Source of the DNA: CAYTPI01 sp964439625
GTDB lineage: Bacteria; Chloroflexota; Anaerolineae; Aggregatilineales; UBA3940
Reading direction: 5' to 3'
NCBI GenBank assembly: GCA_964439625.1
Contig: CAYTPI010000001.1
Location: 186,001-250,000, forward strand
Length of the DNA: 64,000 nucleotides
Shown here: positions 26,450 through 35,884 of the stretch, in pieces
Layout of the letters: each line of letters begins with the position of its first letter
Numbering within the stretch: position 1 is the first letter of the stretch
Translations under genes and position numbers: made by a program
The notes under the pieces: generated by a model
Told to the model about the DNA's origin: nothing
Databases searched by the model: none
Seen by the model: only the letters and a program-made list of their open reading frames with translations

Positions 26450-27829
26450 ATGCCAGAAACAAAACCGTCAACCACTCAGAATGATGCCGTTGCGGATCTC
26501 ATCAAGACTCAAGCCGAACTTGTGGCAGCAACCCAAGCCGCTAATCTCCGAGCAGAGCGCCTACAAACTTTGTTGACTGTTTCACAGGCACGCGATCTGC
26601 CCCTTAAACAGCAAATTGAACGCCTGTTGCAAGCGGTGCTCGACACCATTGGTGCTGATATTGGCATTGTCAGTAAAATTGATCCTCTGACGGATAAATA
26701 TACCGTTATGTACCATGTTGCGCCTGAGGGTGTCTTGCATGATGGGCAGGAGTTTCAGTTTAAGCGTACATACTGCGAACGCACTTTGGCAGCAGATGAT
26801 GTGCTGGCGGTGCCGCATGTTGCCCTTTCGGATATGAAGGCACACCCGGCCTATCAAGATTTTCAGCTAGAGACCTACATCGGTGTGCCGATTATGGTCA
26901 ACGAGGCGCGCTACGGTACCCTTAATTTCTCTTCACCCAAGCCGCATGAAGACCCATTCAATGAGTCAGATCGCGACTTTATCCGCATCATGGGTGACTG
27001 GGTTGGTCGCGCCATTGAACGCGACCAAGCTCAGAAGCAGCTTCAAGCCCAAAACGTCGAGCTGCGAAAGGCAATGGCAATGGCGAAAGAAGCCAACCGG
27101 CTCAAGGGCGAGTTCTTGGCGACGATGTCCCACGAACTGCGGACACCGCTCAATGCCATTATTGGTTTTTCTGAAATTATGATCAACGGAATGGGTGGCG
27201 AGATCGATGAGGATGCTAAGTTTATGATCGGACGTATGCATGACAACAGTGCCCGTCTGCTCAACCTGATCAACGATGTGCTGGATATGTCTAAGATTGA
27301 AGCCCGGCGCATTGATATCAGTTACGAATCAATTAACATAGCATCTTTTATTAAGAGTATTTCTGCTGAAATGGCTGGCCTCGTGAACAAAAGCCAAGTA
27401 AATTATGAAGCCACGGTTTCGCTGGATATGCCTAAAGAACTCCTCATTGATGACCAGCATCTGCGTCGTGTGATCGTCAATCTGCTGTCTAACGCCTTCA
27501 AATTTACAACCAACGGCACGGTATCGTTAGAAGTTGGCAAATTCAACGAGGATAAATGGACAATCAAAGTGACGGATACCGGAGTCGGTATTCCCGAACA
27601 CCAACAACAGGTCATCTTCGAGCCTTTCCGCCAGGCAGATGGTTCTAGCAGGCGCTCTTATGCTGGTACAGGTTTGGGGCTATCAATTTCACAAGAACTT
27701 GTGCGCGCCATGGAGGGGTTTATCAGTGTTTCAAGTGAGTTAGGCAAGGGTTCAACCTTTACTGTAACCTTACCACTACGGACAAGAAAAGAGCCTATCT
27801 TTGAGGGGGTCACCAGTGAAGAAGTGTGA
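26450..27829 (+). CDS. GAF-domain sensor histidine kinase
   Basis: A soluble 459-residue kinase: an N-terminal coiled coil (about 10-48), a GAF sensor domain (about 50-195), a second coiled-coil linker, HisKA with His228 in MSHELRTPLNAI, and a HATPase domain with N box NLLSNAFKFT (about 344-353), G1 DTGVGIP and G2 GTGLGLS. No transmembrane segment, so the signal is cytoplasmic or delivered by another protein. It is followed by two CheY-like receivers; the first overlaps this gene by 14 bases, which implies tight coupling. Confidence 0.9.
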   Translation: MPETKPSTTQNDAVADLIKTQAELVAATQAANLRAERLQTLLTVSQARDLPLKQQIERLLQAVLDTIGADIGIVSKIDPLTDKYTVMYHVAPEGVLHDGQEFQFKRTYCERTLAADDVLAVPHVALSDMKAHPAYQDFQLETYIGVPIMVNEARYGTLNFSSPKPHEDPFNESDRDFIRIMGDWVGRAIERDQAQKQLQAQNVELRKAMAMAKEANRLKGEFLATMSHELRTPLNAIIGFSEIMINGMGGEIDEDAKFMIGRMHDNSARLLNLINDVLDMSKIEARRIDISYESINIASFIKSISAEMAGLVNKSQVNYEATVSLDMPKELLIDDQHLRRVIVNLLSNAFKFTTNGTVSLEVGKFNEDKWTIKVTDTGVGIPEHQQQVIFEPFRQADGSSRRSYAGTGLGLSISQELVRAMEGFISVSSELGKGSTFTVTLPLRTRKEPIFEGVTSEEV

Positions 27830-28247
27830 GCAAATTGCTGGATGGCATATCATGATTGTTGATGATGAGCCAGACAGCTTGGATGTTGTTCGCCGAGCTT
27901 TGGCATATCATGGTGCTCACGTGACGATTGCCAGTGGTGGTAAACAGGGTTGGGCGTTGATCCGTAAGGACATACCTCAACTTGTTCTCACTGATCTATC
28001 AATGCCGGGGTTTGATGGCTGGCAATTACTGTTTCAAATGCGGGAAGACGAGGTAACAGCGCAGATCCCTGTGATTGCCATCACTGCTCATGCTATGAAT
28101 GGCGATAAGGAACGGACTACCAAAGCTGGGTTCAATGGTTATATCACGAAGCCTCTCAGTCCCATCAAGCTGGCGGATGATATTGTCGATATTCTGGGGC
28201 TTAAAAACCCAACACCAGAGTCTAAGCTGACTGCCGGAGGCCAATAA
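27816..28247 (+). CDS. Single-domain response regulator (CheY-like)
   Basis: A 143-residue receiver domain: acidic pair Asp16/Asp17, phosphorylation site Asp60 in LTDLSMPG, Thr90 and Lys112 (TKPLS). The GTG at 27816 is preferred because GAGGGGG lies just upstream; a TTG at 27801 is also open. No output domain, so it probably works by protein contact or as a phosphate relay from the overlapping kinase. Confidence 0.85.
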   Translation: MKKCEQIAGWHIMIVDDEPDSLDVVRRALAYHGAHVTIASGGKQGWALIRKDIPQLVLTDLSMPGFDGWQLLFQMREDEVTAQIPVIAITAHAMNGDKERTTKAGFNGYITKPLSPIKLADDIVDILGLKNPTPESKLTAGGQ

Positions 28248-28250
28248 CGT

Positions 28251-28628
28251 ATGGATAATTGGAAGGTCCTGATTGTAGAAGATGAGGCCGACAGTGCCGA
28301 TGTTGTTAGTCGTATCCTGAAGTTCCATGGCATCGAGCATGCAGTCGCAAAAACTGCTGAAGAGGCGCTTGACTTACTTGTTCGGTTTGACCCTACTCTG
28401 CTGGTCGTAGACTTGATGCTGCCCGGTATGGATGGATTAGAATTCTTGAAGGTCGTTCGTGAAGATGCAAATCGTCTGGATATTCTAGCCGTTGCAATTA
28501 CGGCCTACCACTCAACGTATGTCGCTGAGCAAGCGCTGGCGACCGGTTTTAGCGCCTATTTTGCCAAACCGTTGGAGGCCACCTCGTTTGTGCGGGAGCT
28601 TGAGCGCATTGTTAAGAATGGCGAGTAG
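28251..28628 (+). CDS. Second single-domain response regulator
   Basis: A 125-residue receiver: Glu10, Asp11, phospho-acceptor Asp54 in VVDLMLPG, Thr84 and Lys106 (AKPLE). It starts 3 bases after the first receiver. Two output-less receivers behind one kinase suggest a branched phosphorelay or phosphate-sink arrangement; the downstream target is not in the window. Confidence 0.85.
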   Translation: MDNWKVLIVEDEADSADVVSRILKFHGIEHAVAKTAEEALDLLVRFDPTLLVVDLMLPGMDGLEFLKVVREDANRLDILAVAITAYHSTYVAEQALATGFSAYFAKPLEATSFVRELERIVKNGE

Positions 28629-28632
28629 TCAA

Positions 28633-29307
28633 TCAGGTGATTGCGCCTGACGCTATCTGCTTTTTACGCTGCCTCTGCATTTCTACAGCCGCAAATGTAA
28701 CGATGATGATGGTACAATAGCCGACCATCATTAAGCGCAATGCGCTGCCACTAACAAATAATCTTGTCAGTGTTGCGAGGCTCAACAGGGAAAAGATCGC
28801 CGGCCCCCAATACATCTTGAGGCCAAGCCTGTCAGCGAGAATCAGTGAAGGCCCCCACGCACCCAGTAGGGCTAGAAAGTTCAACAGCCAGAAGGTCCGT
28901 ACAAAGCCGAATTGTACACAGATTTCGCGATACTGCGGCTGATCGCTGCCGGTGAAGATATCGATGAATAGGGCCGTGGGTCGTTGTTCAAGTTGAGGTT
29001 TCGCGAAGCGAACCGTCATGGAATGGCTTGGGTGCGCGTTTACTTCAGCCGCAGTGATCAGCCCATCGGGCGTGCGGAGCGCTGCGCGATAGCTGTTGGC
29101 TTGTGCAGGCACAACAGCGCTCATCGAGTCTCGTTGGCATGTAACCTGCTGTAGGATGCGTGGTTGGCTGCTCGTACTTGGATCAGGGGAAAATAGCGAG
29201 CCGATGCTTGGCCCCATCAACGTCAGGTAAAATAATGCAACGATCACGCTCCAGCCACTGGCCAAACCTGCGGCAAGTGTGCCTTTGGGTTTTGATTTGT
29301 TCGTCAT
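28633..29307 (-). CDS. Membrane protein of unknown function
   Basis: A 224-residue protein with one N-terminal helix (about 15-37), an extracytoplasmic region of about 100 residues, and three C-terminal helices (about 138-160, 165-185 and 190-208) ending in a basic tail. No family recognised. It lies 12 bases after the Gfo/Idh/MocA gene in the same direction, so the two may be co-transcribed, and converges with the receiver gene. Confidence 0.6.
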   Translation of the reverse strand: MTNKSKPKGTLAAGLASGWSVIVALFYLTLMGPSIGSLFSPDPSTSSQPRILQQVTCQRDSMSAVVPAQANSYRAALRTPDGLITAAEVNAHPSHSMTVRFAKPQLEQRPTALFIDIFTGSDQPQYREICVQFGFVRTFWLLNFLALLGAWGPSLILADRLGLKMYWGPAIFSLLSLATLTRLFVSGSALRLMMVGYCTIIIVTFAAVEMQRQRKKQIASGAIT

Positions 29308-29319
29308 TCGTACTGCACA

Positions 29320-30312
29320 CTATCCTTGAAGTTCCGTCGGGTATACAAGGTCCCACTCGGCGCGAATATCGTCCATGAACTGCATAATGCCAATAGACTG
29401 AGCCCATGGCATGATGTCCGACTCAATGCGCCCGGCCCGCAACATCTCGTTGACGTGCTGCACTTCAAACTGCTGGCCCGTGCTCTTCCATGGAAACGCT
29501 TTAACGTAAGGTGTCCCACCATGTGGGGCGATGGTCATTTTATCCGGCTTATACCAACGCGGATGAATGGTAATTTTACCACCCGTCCCCGTTAAAACAG
29601 TAGTGCGGGTATCATGCGTAATAAGCGATGTTGTGATTGTAGCCAGCGGCCCACCATCATATGCCATGATGTAGGATTCGAGCACATCTGTACCGTGCTC
29701 GTTAAAGACCACGCTGCTCTTGAAACTATCTGGCTTGTCCAACAGACTCCACACGAACGAAATGCCATAGCAGCCGAGATCAAGTAGGGCACCGCCGCCC
29801 AGCTTTAGGTCAAAGAAGCGGTTCGCTGGGTCTGGGTCAGCGAGCCAACAGAATGATACGTTGATATGTTTGAGGTCACCGAGGCCGCCTTCGGCTACAA
29901 ACTCGCGTAACCAAATATGCCCTGGAAAGAACCGCAGCCACATCCCTTCCATCAAAAAGACCTGTTTTTCCTGGGCCTTTTCGACTAGCTTGCGTGCTTC
30001 GAGGGCATTGAGGGTAAAGCCCTTTTCGCATAGCACTGCTTTACCGGCCTCAAGGCACAGTAGCGTGTTCTCATAGTGCAAGGCGTTTGGAGTCGCAATG
30101 TAGATGGCATCAACGTCAGGGTCGTTTGCCAGCGCTTCGTAGCTGCTATGGCGCTGCGGCACGTTGAAACGATCACCGAAGGCATCCGCCGACTGCTGCC
30201 TCCGCGAGCCAACGGCAACCAACTCTGAGTCGGGCATGTCATTGAGTGTTTGGGCCATCCGCCGCGCGATATTACCTGTGCTGAGGATGCCCCAGCGGAT
30301 TTTGTCTGTCAC
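29320..30312 (-). CDS. Gfo/Idh/MocA-family oxidoreductase
   Basis: A 330-residue NAD(P)-dependent sugar dehydrogenase. The N-terminal Rossmann motif is GILSTGNIARRM; the conserved catalytic-lysine motif reads CEKG rather than the common EKP, still keeping the Lys. The C-terminal region with GGGALLDLGCYGISFVWSLL is typical of the dimeric dihydrodiol/D-xylose dehydrogenase subgroup. Substrate unknown. It is separate from the inositol cluster, where other members of the family occur. Confidence 0.85.
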   Translation of the reverse strand: MTDKIRWGILSTGNIARRMAQTLNDMPDSELVAVGSRRQQSADAFGDRFNVPQRHSSYEALANDPDVDAIYIATPNALHYENTLLCLEAGKAVLCEKGFTLNALEARKLVEKAQEKQVFLMEGMWLRFFPGHIWLREFVAEGGLGDLKHINVSFCWLADPDPANRFFDLKLGGGALLDLGCYGISFVWSLLDKPDSFKSSVVFNEHGTDVLESYIMAYDGGPLATITTSLITHDTRTTVLTGTGGKITIHPRWYKPDKMTIAPHGGTPYVKAFPWKSTGQQFEVQHVNEMLRAGRIESDIMPWAQSIGIMQFMDDIRAEWDLVYPTELQG

Positions 30313-30451
30313 TTGCTAGCTGATTCCATTCGCTTCAATCACTTGGCTGTACCATAGGGCGCTGTCCTTGGGTGTCGGTTGGTGGGGCATCAACGTCAAT
30401 CCAGACAACCGCTATATGAGTGAACGTGGTTGGTAAATTTGTTAGTCAGAT

Positions 30452-31249
30452 CTAGGCTCGCGTCCGTTGCCGACGGTCTATTTCCGCGATGCCTATGATT
30501 TCTCCATCAAGAAGCAGAAAACGCTTCTTGTCCATAAGCCGGTGCAGAACTTGATTGATGTATCGGCTTTCCTGTTTCCAGAACGCTTCCAGTTCCAGCG
30601 CGGCAATCTCTCGATCCAACTGTTCAACTCGACCCTCAATGTCTTCGTGTTGCTCCATGTCTGGATTGCTGAAGACATCGGTTGACTGTCGTTCAAGCAT
30701 CTGTCGAAGATACCCGTTGACTGTCTCGATGAGTCGCTTCTCATTGTGCATGCGACGGTTATTGCAGTCTGGTGCAAATGTCCTGCTGGAAAACACTACT
30801 GGACAGCGCAAACCACGATATCCTTTGTTCACGAACGTCGTCCAGAAACTTCCACATTCTGCACAAATACCTAATCAAGCAAAGCGATGTGTGCTGTGCG
30901 GTGTAGAACTTCCTCGCACCGATTCTGAACGTCTCCGAATTTCTGTCTTGACTCGATCAGCGATTTCGCCTGGCCATACTGCTTCATGTGTATTGTGAAA
31001 GATGGTCGCCCCTTCAGGAATCGGCTCATTTTCATCGTAGACCCGCCGGTACCGTTCATTTAGCTGTTCCTCAATGCCATACGAGGATACGCCTTCCAGT
31101 ATCAGTTCGGCGAGGCCTGTCCACAAACGACGCTTGTCTTCGTTGACCTCAAGGCAGAGTGCTTTCCCTGTGGTTTGATCGCGCACCACCACATGCGACA
31201 TCGGCACACGACTGGTGATCGGTAGACCGCGCTGGGCACGGGCTGTCAT
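30452..31249 (-). pseudogene. Remnant of a large serine recombinase
   Basis: Two segments in the same frame are separated by a single in-frame TGA (30875-30877). The upstream part has a recombinase-domain sequence (WTGLAELILEGVSSYGIEEQ), and the reading continues with THRFA-stop-LGICAECGSFWTT, so the stop probably replaced a Gly codon. The downstream part completes the zinc ribbon (CAEC, GLRCP, DCNNRR) and the long C-terminal coiled coil (EDIEGRVEQLDREIAALELE). The N-terminal resolvase domain with its catalytic Ser is absent; related sequence extends only slightly upstream of 31249. This is a decayed integrase-type gene, evidence of a former integrative element. Confidence 0.72.
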
Positions 31250-31774
31250 CGCTTGATCACGCGCTTTAACCAGTCGGTCAATTCGCCGACCGCGACGGTA
31301 TCGCCGATGCTGGCAGACAAGCTACCGCCACTAGATTGTGGCAACTCCAAAGGCAGCGCGTAAGCCCCCAAGACCAGCTGACGTTGGGCAGTCGGCAAGC
31401 CATCTTCGCCTGATTGCCAGGGCCAGCGCCCTTCGATTTCCAGTACGAGCGCCCAACTCAAGAACGTGCGGATAACGACCAGTAAGCCCAACGCACTCAA
31501 GCTGTCAAAGGTCGGCTCGATGGCAACTGTCTTGATGATGTCTGCTGCGACCAGCACTTCGAGACCGAGCAGTAACGCTAACCCGATGTCAATCTTCAAA
31601 CGACGATAAGGGATAAGGACTGTATTCGTTATTGTTACGAGACTGTATAGCCAATGCACCAGCGCGCAGAAAGGCCAGCAAGATGCTAACACAGATAATC
31701 ACTACACCCAGAATGTCAAATCCCACCCCAATGAGTTCAAGCACTTCCTCAACATCGTGAATCAATGTATCCAT
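31246..31774 (-). pseudogene. DUF1622 membrane protein gene broken by a 7-bp tandem duplication
   Basis: The N-terminal half (EEVLELIGVGFDILGVVIIC) and C-terminal half (RRLKIDIGLALLLGLEVLV, then RTFLSWALVLEIEGRWPWQ) of a DUF1622-type membrane protein lie in different frames. At 31605-31618 the 7-mer GATAAGG is present twice in tandem. Deleting one copy gives a continuous frame through NEYSPYRRLKIDIG. So a single 7-bp duplication explains the break. The function of DUF1622 is unknown. The tail after EGRWPWQ is longer than I would expect and ends in the recombinase remnant. Confidence 0.75.
31605..31618. repeat. 7-bp tandem duplication GATAAGG x2
   Basis: Two exact adjacent copies (31605-31611 and 31612-31618) inside the DUF1622 gene. 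It causes the frameshift and would be reversible by slippage. Confidence 0.9.
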
Positions 31775-31793
31775 TCAAAGCACCTTACTTGAT

Positions 31794-32810
31794 TTATGTT
31801 TCACGGCTTTTTGCTGCCCGAAATGCTTCAGGTGTATCACCTGTCCATGTGCGAAATGCACGGAAAAAAGACCTTGTTTCTTCATACCCCAATAGAAATG
31901 CAATGTGTTGACTGGTGTAGTCAGATTTAAGCAGATAGTGATATGCCATTTCCTGCCGCAGTTGGTTTAATATCTGCTGGAAGCTTGTCTCCTCGTCGCG
32001 CAGGCGACGCTGAAGTGTCCTAGGGCTTACAGATAGCTTTGTGGCGACATCACCAATTGAGGTTTGTCCGCTTGCTAGCATTTCGTTGAGGCAGGCACGC
32101 ACCTGTGTACTCGTCTGGTCTGCATTTGTGATGTCGGTCATCCGCTTTTGCAGCTCTGACTCAAAAACCGACCACAGCGCCGGGTTGGGAGATAGAAAGG
32201 GTCTTTGGGCGTCTTCTGCAGAGAACACAATGCTGTTGCGACCGCCATTCTGTAGGGGGACGCCGAAGTATGCCTCGTATTGCTCAGGTGCTGATAGGTC
32301 TACCGTAACAGAGATTGAGAGCGGAACAACGTGCTCCCGCGTGGCTGCGCGCGCTACCTTTACTAAATATAGTAAATTATAAAGGATCAGAATGCGCGGT
32401 AACGGTGAATACCCTTCCTGTTGGCTGATCGTAATGACAGTTTGATCCGTAGTCCTGTTTACGATAAGCCTGGCAGGACCCACAATCGGCTGATACGTCG
32501 CAATGCGTTTTGCCGCCGTGTTCAGGTTCGGGCTGCACAGGCAGGCAAACGTGATCGGTCTGAAGGCATCCAGTGTCATCGCCTCCATGTAACGCAGTAA
32601 CAGTGTGGGGTCATTGGCTTTAAGCTCATCTATGGCGATGACAATGCGGTAAATCTCATCCCCGGTTGCTGTAGGCGGCTGTTGTTGCAATAGGTCTAGC
32701 GGAAGTCCGGCGTGTCGTAACACGTCCTGTTCTGACAGCCCAAATAACTGCAACGGGAGTTGCCAGAACCCTTCTAGAATGTACTTGTATTCTTTGCCTG
32801 TCATATCCAC
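31794..32810 (-). CDS. AraC-family transcriptional regulator
   Basis: A 338-residue regulator with an N-terminal ligand-binding domain of the arabinose-binding-like type (about 20-210) and two C-terminal helix-turn-helix units (about 240-330: SIGDVATKLSVSPRTLQRRL and SQHIAFLLGYEETRSFFRAF). Intact, although its neighbours on both sides are broken genes. It lies just downstream of the xdhC remnant in the same direction. It might once have controlled the molybdoenzyme operon; that is only inference from position. Confidence 0.87.
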   Translation of the reverse strand: MDMTGKEYKYILEGFWQLPLQLFGLSEQDVLRHAGLPLDLLQQQPPTATGDEIYRIVIAIDELKANDPTLLLRYMEAMTLDAFRPITFACLCSPNLNTAAKRIATYQPIVGPARLIVNRTTDQTVITISQQEGYSPLPRILILYNLLYLVKVARAATREHVVPLSISVTVDLSAPEQYEAYFGVPLQNGGRNSIVFSAEDAQRPFLSPNPALWSVFESELQKRMTDITNADQTSTQVRACLNEMLASGQTSIGDVATKLSVSPRTLQRRLRDEETSFQQILNQLRQEMAYHYLLKSDYTSQHIAFLLGYEETRSFFRAFRTWTGDTPEAFRAAKSRET

Positions 32811-32828
32811 AACTCTTGAGCTAATCGA

Positions 32829-33789
32829 TCAGGCGGTATGTGGGGACTTGTTCTTTTCTGCAACAATCTCAGCATTATTGCTGAGCGCAATTTCCTCCGG
32901 CGTTTTTGAGCCAATCGACAAACCAACGGGTGTACGTAACTGTGCGAGTTGCTCGTCGGACACCCCTTTTTCGCGCAATCGCGCTGCACGCTCTTGGTGC
33001 GAACGCTTACTGTTCATCACGCCAATATATGGGATGTCCTTTGCTAGCGCGGTCAGCAGCGCCAGGTCATCAATTTTGGGATCGCGTGCCAGTAACGCCA
33101 TATAGGTGTGCTGGACGCGGGTCCACAAGTGTGACACGAAAACCGAGTAACTTTGCCATTGTGTGCAGTGGCATGGCGACATGCGCCCCGCCGATAATCA
33201 CGAGATGCGATGGTGGCATGTGGGCGTCGACAAAAATCACCCGATCTGATGTCTGAAATTCCTGTGATTGCGTTAGTCTTAAAGCAAGGTGCGCCCACTC
33301 CGTTGCTATTTCAGTTGCAACGTTTGCGGTTTGGTAGATGGGTGTCATGTTGCCGTCGAACAGGACTTTCTCGCCTGTCATGTCCCCCAATGACCGTCAC
33401 CGTGTAGGCCACGTCACAGGCACGAACAATCGGCTCCAGGCAAGACCACCAGTGCAGGTTAAGTGGCTCCTCAAACACGCGGATTTGCCCACCGCAGCTC
33501 AAATCCACGCCTATCACATCATCGTCAGACAGACCATATTCCAGCAGATGACCCCTGCCTGCCGCAAACGACAGAAATCCCTCTTCCAAAACTGCGCTTT
33601 CGATACAACCATTATTGACGGAACAAATCATAGCGTAGTCTGCCTTAAACGCCAACTTAGCACCCGCGCGACGAGGTGCAGACCCCCATGTGGTTGTGAC
33701 CGTGGCAATCCCGATTTGTTGGGCTTCACGCTGCCACGCGCTAACGGTTTCTAGAATGTCCTTGCATCAATAACCTCGAATGTGTCCAT
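32829..33789 (-). pseudogene. XdhC/CoxI-family gene with several disruptions
   Basis: Pieces of an XdhC-type protein, which helps insert the sulfurated molybdenum cofactor into xanthine-dehydrogenase-type enzymes, lie in order in three frames. MDTFEVIDA opens, then DILETVSAWQREAQQIGIAT and the motif VNNGCIESAVLEEG appear in a second frame. The C5 run at 33384-33388 has one base too many and shifts to VIIGGAHVAMPLHTMAKLLG. About 30 residues are missing before the C-terminal RDPKIDDLALLTALAKDIPY and GLSIGSKTPEEIAL. At least three lesions make translation of a working protein unlikely. The enzyme it would serve is encoded intact 1.1 kb upstream in the same direction. Confidence 0.8.
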
Positions 33790-33819
33790 GTTGAGTGTAG
33801 CTTGCATCTGCTTTCATTA

Positions 33820-34775
33820 TTATCGGTGAAAGCTGCCTATTTGAATGAGATTTTCCGAGACAGTTGGCGAACCGCCCTGCTCAACCCCCAGCAAACGGAC
33901 ACCACTACGCCAGTTATACACAGCAATCTGAAGGGTATAGTGCCCAGCAGGCACTTCGCCCAGTTCAAACCGCGCCTGCGCCGGGAAATGAGGTCCATCG
34001 GCTCCACCTAGTGAGAGGTCTTGTTGTGACACCACCGCCCTCGATGCATTGAAAATGTAAAAGCCAATTGCATAGGTGTATGGCGACGTTTTGGCAGACA
34101 AACGCCAATTTGTGTTGACGATTAACTGTTCTTGTTGTTCGTAGTGTTCTAGCTGGGTGAGGATCAACTGATCCTCAAAAATAGCGAATGCCGCCGCAGT
34201 GCGCCATCATCGTGCGTCTTTAGACACAAACAGCACATGAAATATCGCTAGTGCTATAACAAATGGCACAACAAAGTAATGCAAATACATGATAGCAGCG
34301 CTTGCCAAGACAAACGCGACATACACAAACCAGCCAGCAGGGCGATTCGATAAAGCAATACGCCAGTGTGAAGGTACGGAACTTGTGCATGTAGGTGATA
34401 AAGTACTGATGTTGCCAGGGTTCCAACAGCACCCACAAACGGGGCGAACAAGTCGTAACCAATACGATAGGTCAGTGTGATCGTTAGCAGCCCGGCTAAA
34501 AGCGGAAGAACACGCAGGTTAAGCGCCTGCCAGCCAACAAAATCCCCCCAAACACGGGCGATTAGGGGAAATCCGAGTGCTTGATCGGGTGAGCGTTCGT
34601 TGGTGTGCATAACCACGCCTTGGGGGAACGCTATATTAGCGTAGTGTGCCCCACCAGCCGCAATCACTGAGTCGAGTTCATCCTCAGAAAACACATCGTA
34701 AGCCAGGCGTGACATCGTCAACATTGTGGCAATCAGCAACATAGAACAGATACTCCAATATTTGGAGGTACACAT
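33820..34775 (-). pseudogene. Collapsed GT39-like membrane glycosyltransferase gene
   Basis: The start (ATG 34775) encodes a signal helix and the acidic first loop (SEDELDSVIAAGG, then WQALNLRVLPLLAGLLTITL). Near 34410 the frame moves to FITYMHKFRTFTLAY, and near 34355 to GWFVYVAFVLASAAIMYLHY, which stops at about 34210. A C-terminal beta domain in another frame (33820-34167: PAGHYTLQIAVYNWRSGVRL) follows. Intact relatives have 500-700 residues; only about 318 codons of DNA remain, so the middle helices are deleted as well. Confidence 0.72.
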
Positions 34776-34837
34776 AGAGTTCCTTTGTTGAAGTTGTCAA
34801 CAACAGTCAGGGTCTATAGGTTCATTGTGTTGAGATA

Positions 34838-34883
34838 GGGGGCGTAACCTGCTACGCCCCCGGTTCAGCGTGCTAATGAACCG
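34838..34883 (-). terminator. Two adjacent hairpins after the molybdoenzyme operon
   Basis: CGGTTCA/TGAACCG (34861-34867, 34877-34883) and GGGGGCGTA/TACGCCCCC (34838-34846, 34853-34861) follow the leftward stop at 34919. Both stems are perfect (7 and 9 bp). No T run follows, but the second is strong enough to end transcription or stabilise the 3' end. Confidence 0.55.
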
Positions 34884-34918
34884 AAAACGAGTTCACCAAC
34901 AACGAAATTGCCTGAACC

Positions 34919-35884
34919 TTACCCCTCACCGCCCCACACACGTTTAAAGGCGCGGTCAAGCGTATCCAGCACTGTCCCGTAGATCAGCTTAACCTTGTAA
35001 GCCGTTTGTGGCAGCGGGTTGGCACCTTCGGTAGCAATCTGTGCCGCTGCTGCGAAGGTTTCGTCGTTAGCGGGTTTGCCAACGAGGTACGCATCCACTT
35101 TGGGCAGCAGCATTGGCACGGGCGCAACGCCACCCATTGCCACACGCGCAAAGGTGATCTGGTTATTGCTTTCGTCTACCACCAGCCGAACGTTCACCTC
35201 CACCAGCGCCCATTCCGCGCGGGCGCGGCTGATGCTGCGGAAGTAGCCAGAACGCTCATCTGCCACCGGAGCCGGCAGAATGATGTGCGTGAGGATGTCG
35301 TCCGGGGCAAGCTGGTGTTCACGGGTAACGTCGGTGCCGTCACCGTAAAGTTCCTGCATCGTCATGATGCGCTCGTGGTTGATCTCCACTTTTGCGTCGT
35401 AGTTCATCAACACCATGCCCACCGTGGACGGGTGCGGGAACACACACGGGCTGGTATCGAACACTACACCGAAGCGGTGATCGCCTTCGCGGGACGGGCA
35501 GGAATCGCCGCCCTTCTTGTAGCAGTTGAACGCCTCATGGCGGAAGTACCAGCAGCGGGAGGTTTGTAGCAGTACACCACCCATGGTGCCCATCCAGCGG
35601 ATTTGTGGGGTTGCCAGCGCACCCGTCGCAATTGCTAGGCCTGGGTAGTTGTCAATCATCGCCTTGTGGCGCGAGGTGGCGTCGATGGTGACCTGTGCGC
35701 CGATGCGATAGCCATCTTCATAGGCTTCAATCTGGTCAAAGCCGCCGATGCGCGAGATGTCTATGACGTTACCCGCGCTCACATGATGGCGGCGACGGTC
35801 CATCAAGTCTGTACCTGCCGCCAGGAATTCACCCTCGGCGCTGCGTGCTTCTTCCAGCGTTGTTGCTATCGTCAGATTGCTCAT
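34919..35884 (-). CDS. FAD-binding subunit of a xanthine-dehydrogenase-family enzyme
   Basis: A 321-residue CoxM/XdhB-type subunit. FAD-binding region: EFLAAGTDLMDRRRHHVSAG and ATPQIRWMGTMGGVLLQTSR. The Cys-containing stretch CWYFRHEAFNCYKKGGDSCP resembles the extra Fe-S-like insertion seen in 4-hydroxybenzoyl-CoA-reductase-type and related subunits. It passes electrons from the molybdenum/Fe-S subunit to an acceptor. Its start overlaps the large subunit's stop (ATGA). Confidence 0.88.
   Translation of the reverse strand: MSNLTIATTLEEARSAEGEFLAAGTDLMDRRRHHVSAGNVIDISRIGGFDQIEAYEDGYRIGAQVTIDATSRHKAMIDNYPGLAIATGALATPQIRWMGTMGGVLLQTSRCWYFRHEAFNCYKKGGDSCPSREGDHRFGVVFDTSPCVFPHPSTVGMVLMNYDAKVEINHERIMTMQELYGDGTDVTREHQLAPDDILTHIILPAPVADERSGYFRSISRARAEWALVEVNVRLVVDESNNQITFARVAMGGVAPVPMLLPKVDAYLVGKPANDETFAAAAQIATEGANPLPQTAYKVKLIYGTVLDTLDRAFKRVWGGEG

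Noticed and set aside
30555..30998. Rightward 147-codon frame opposite the recombinase remnant
   Set aside because: Ser- and Cys-rich mirror of the recombinase coding strand, with no coding character of its own.
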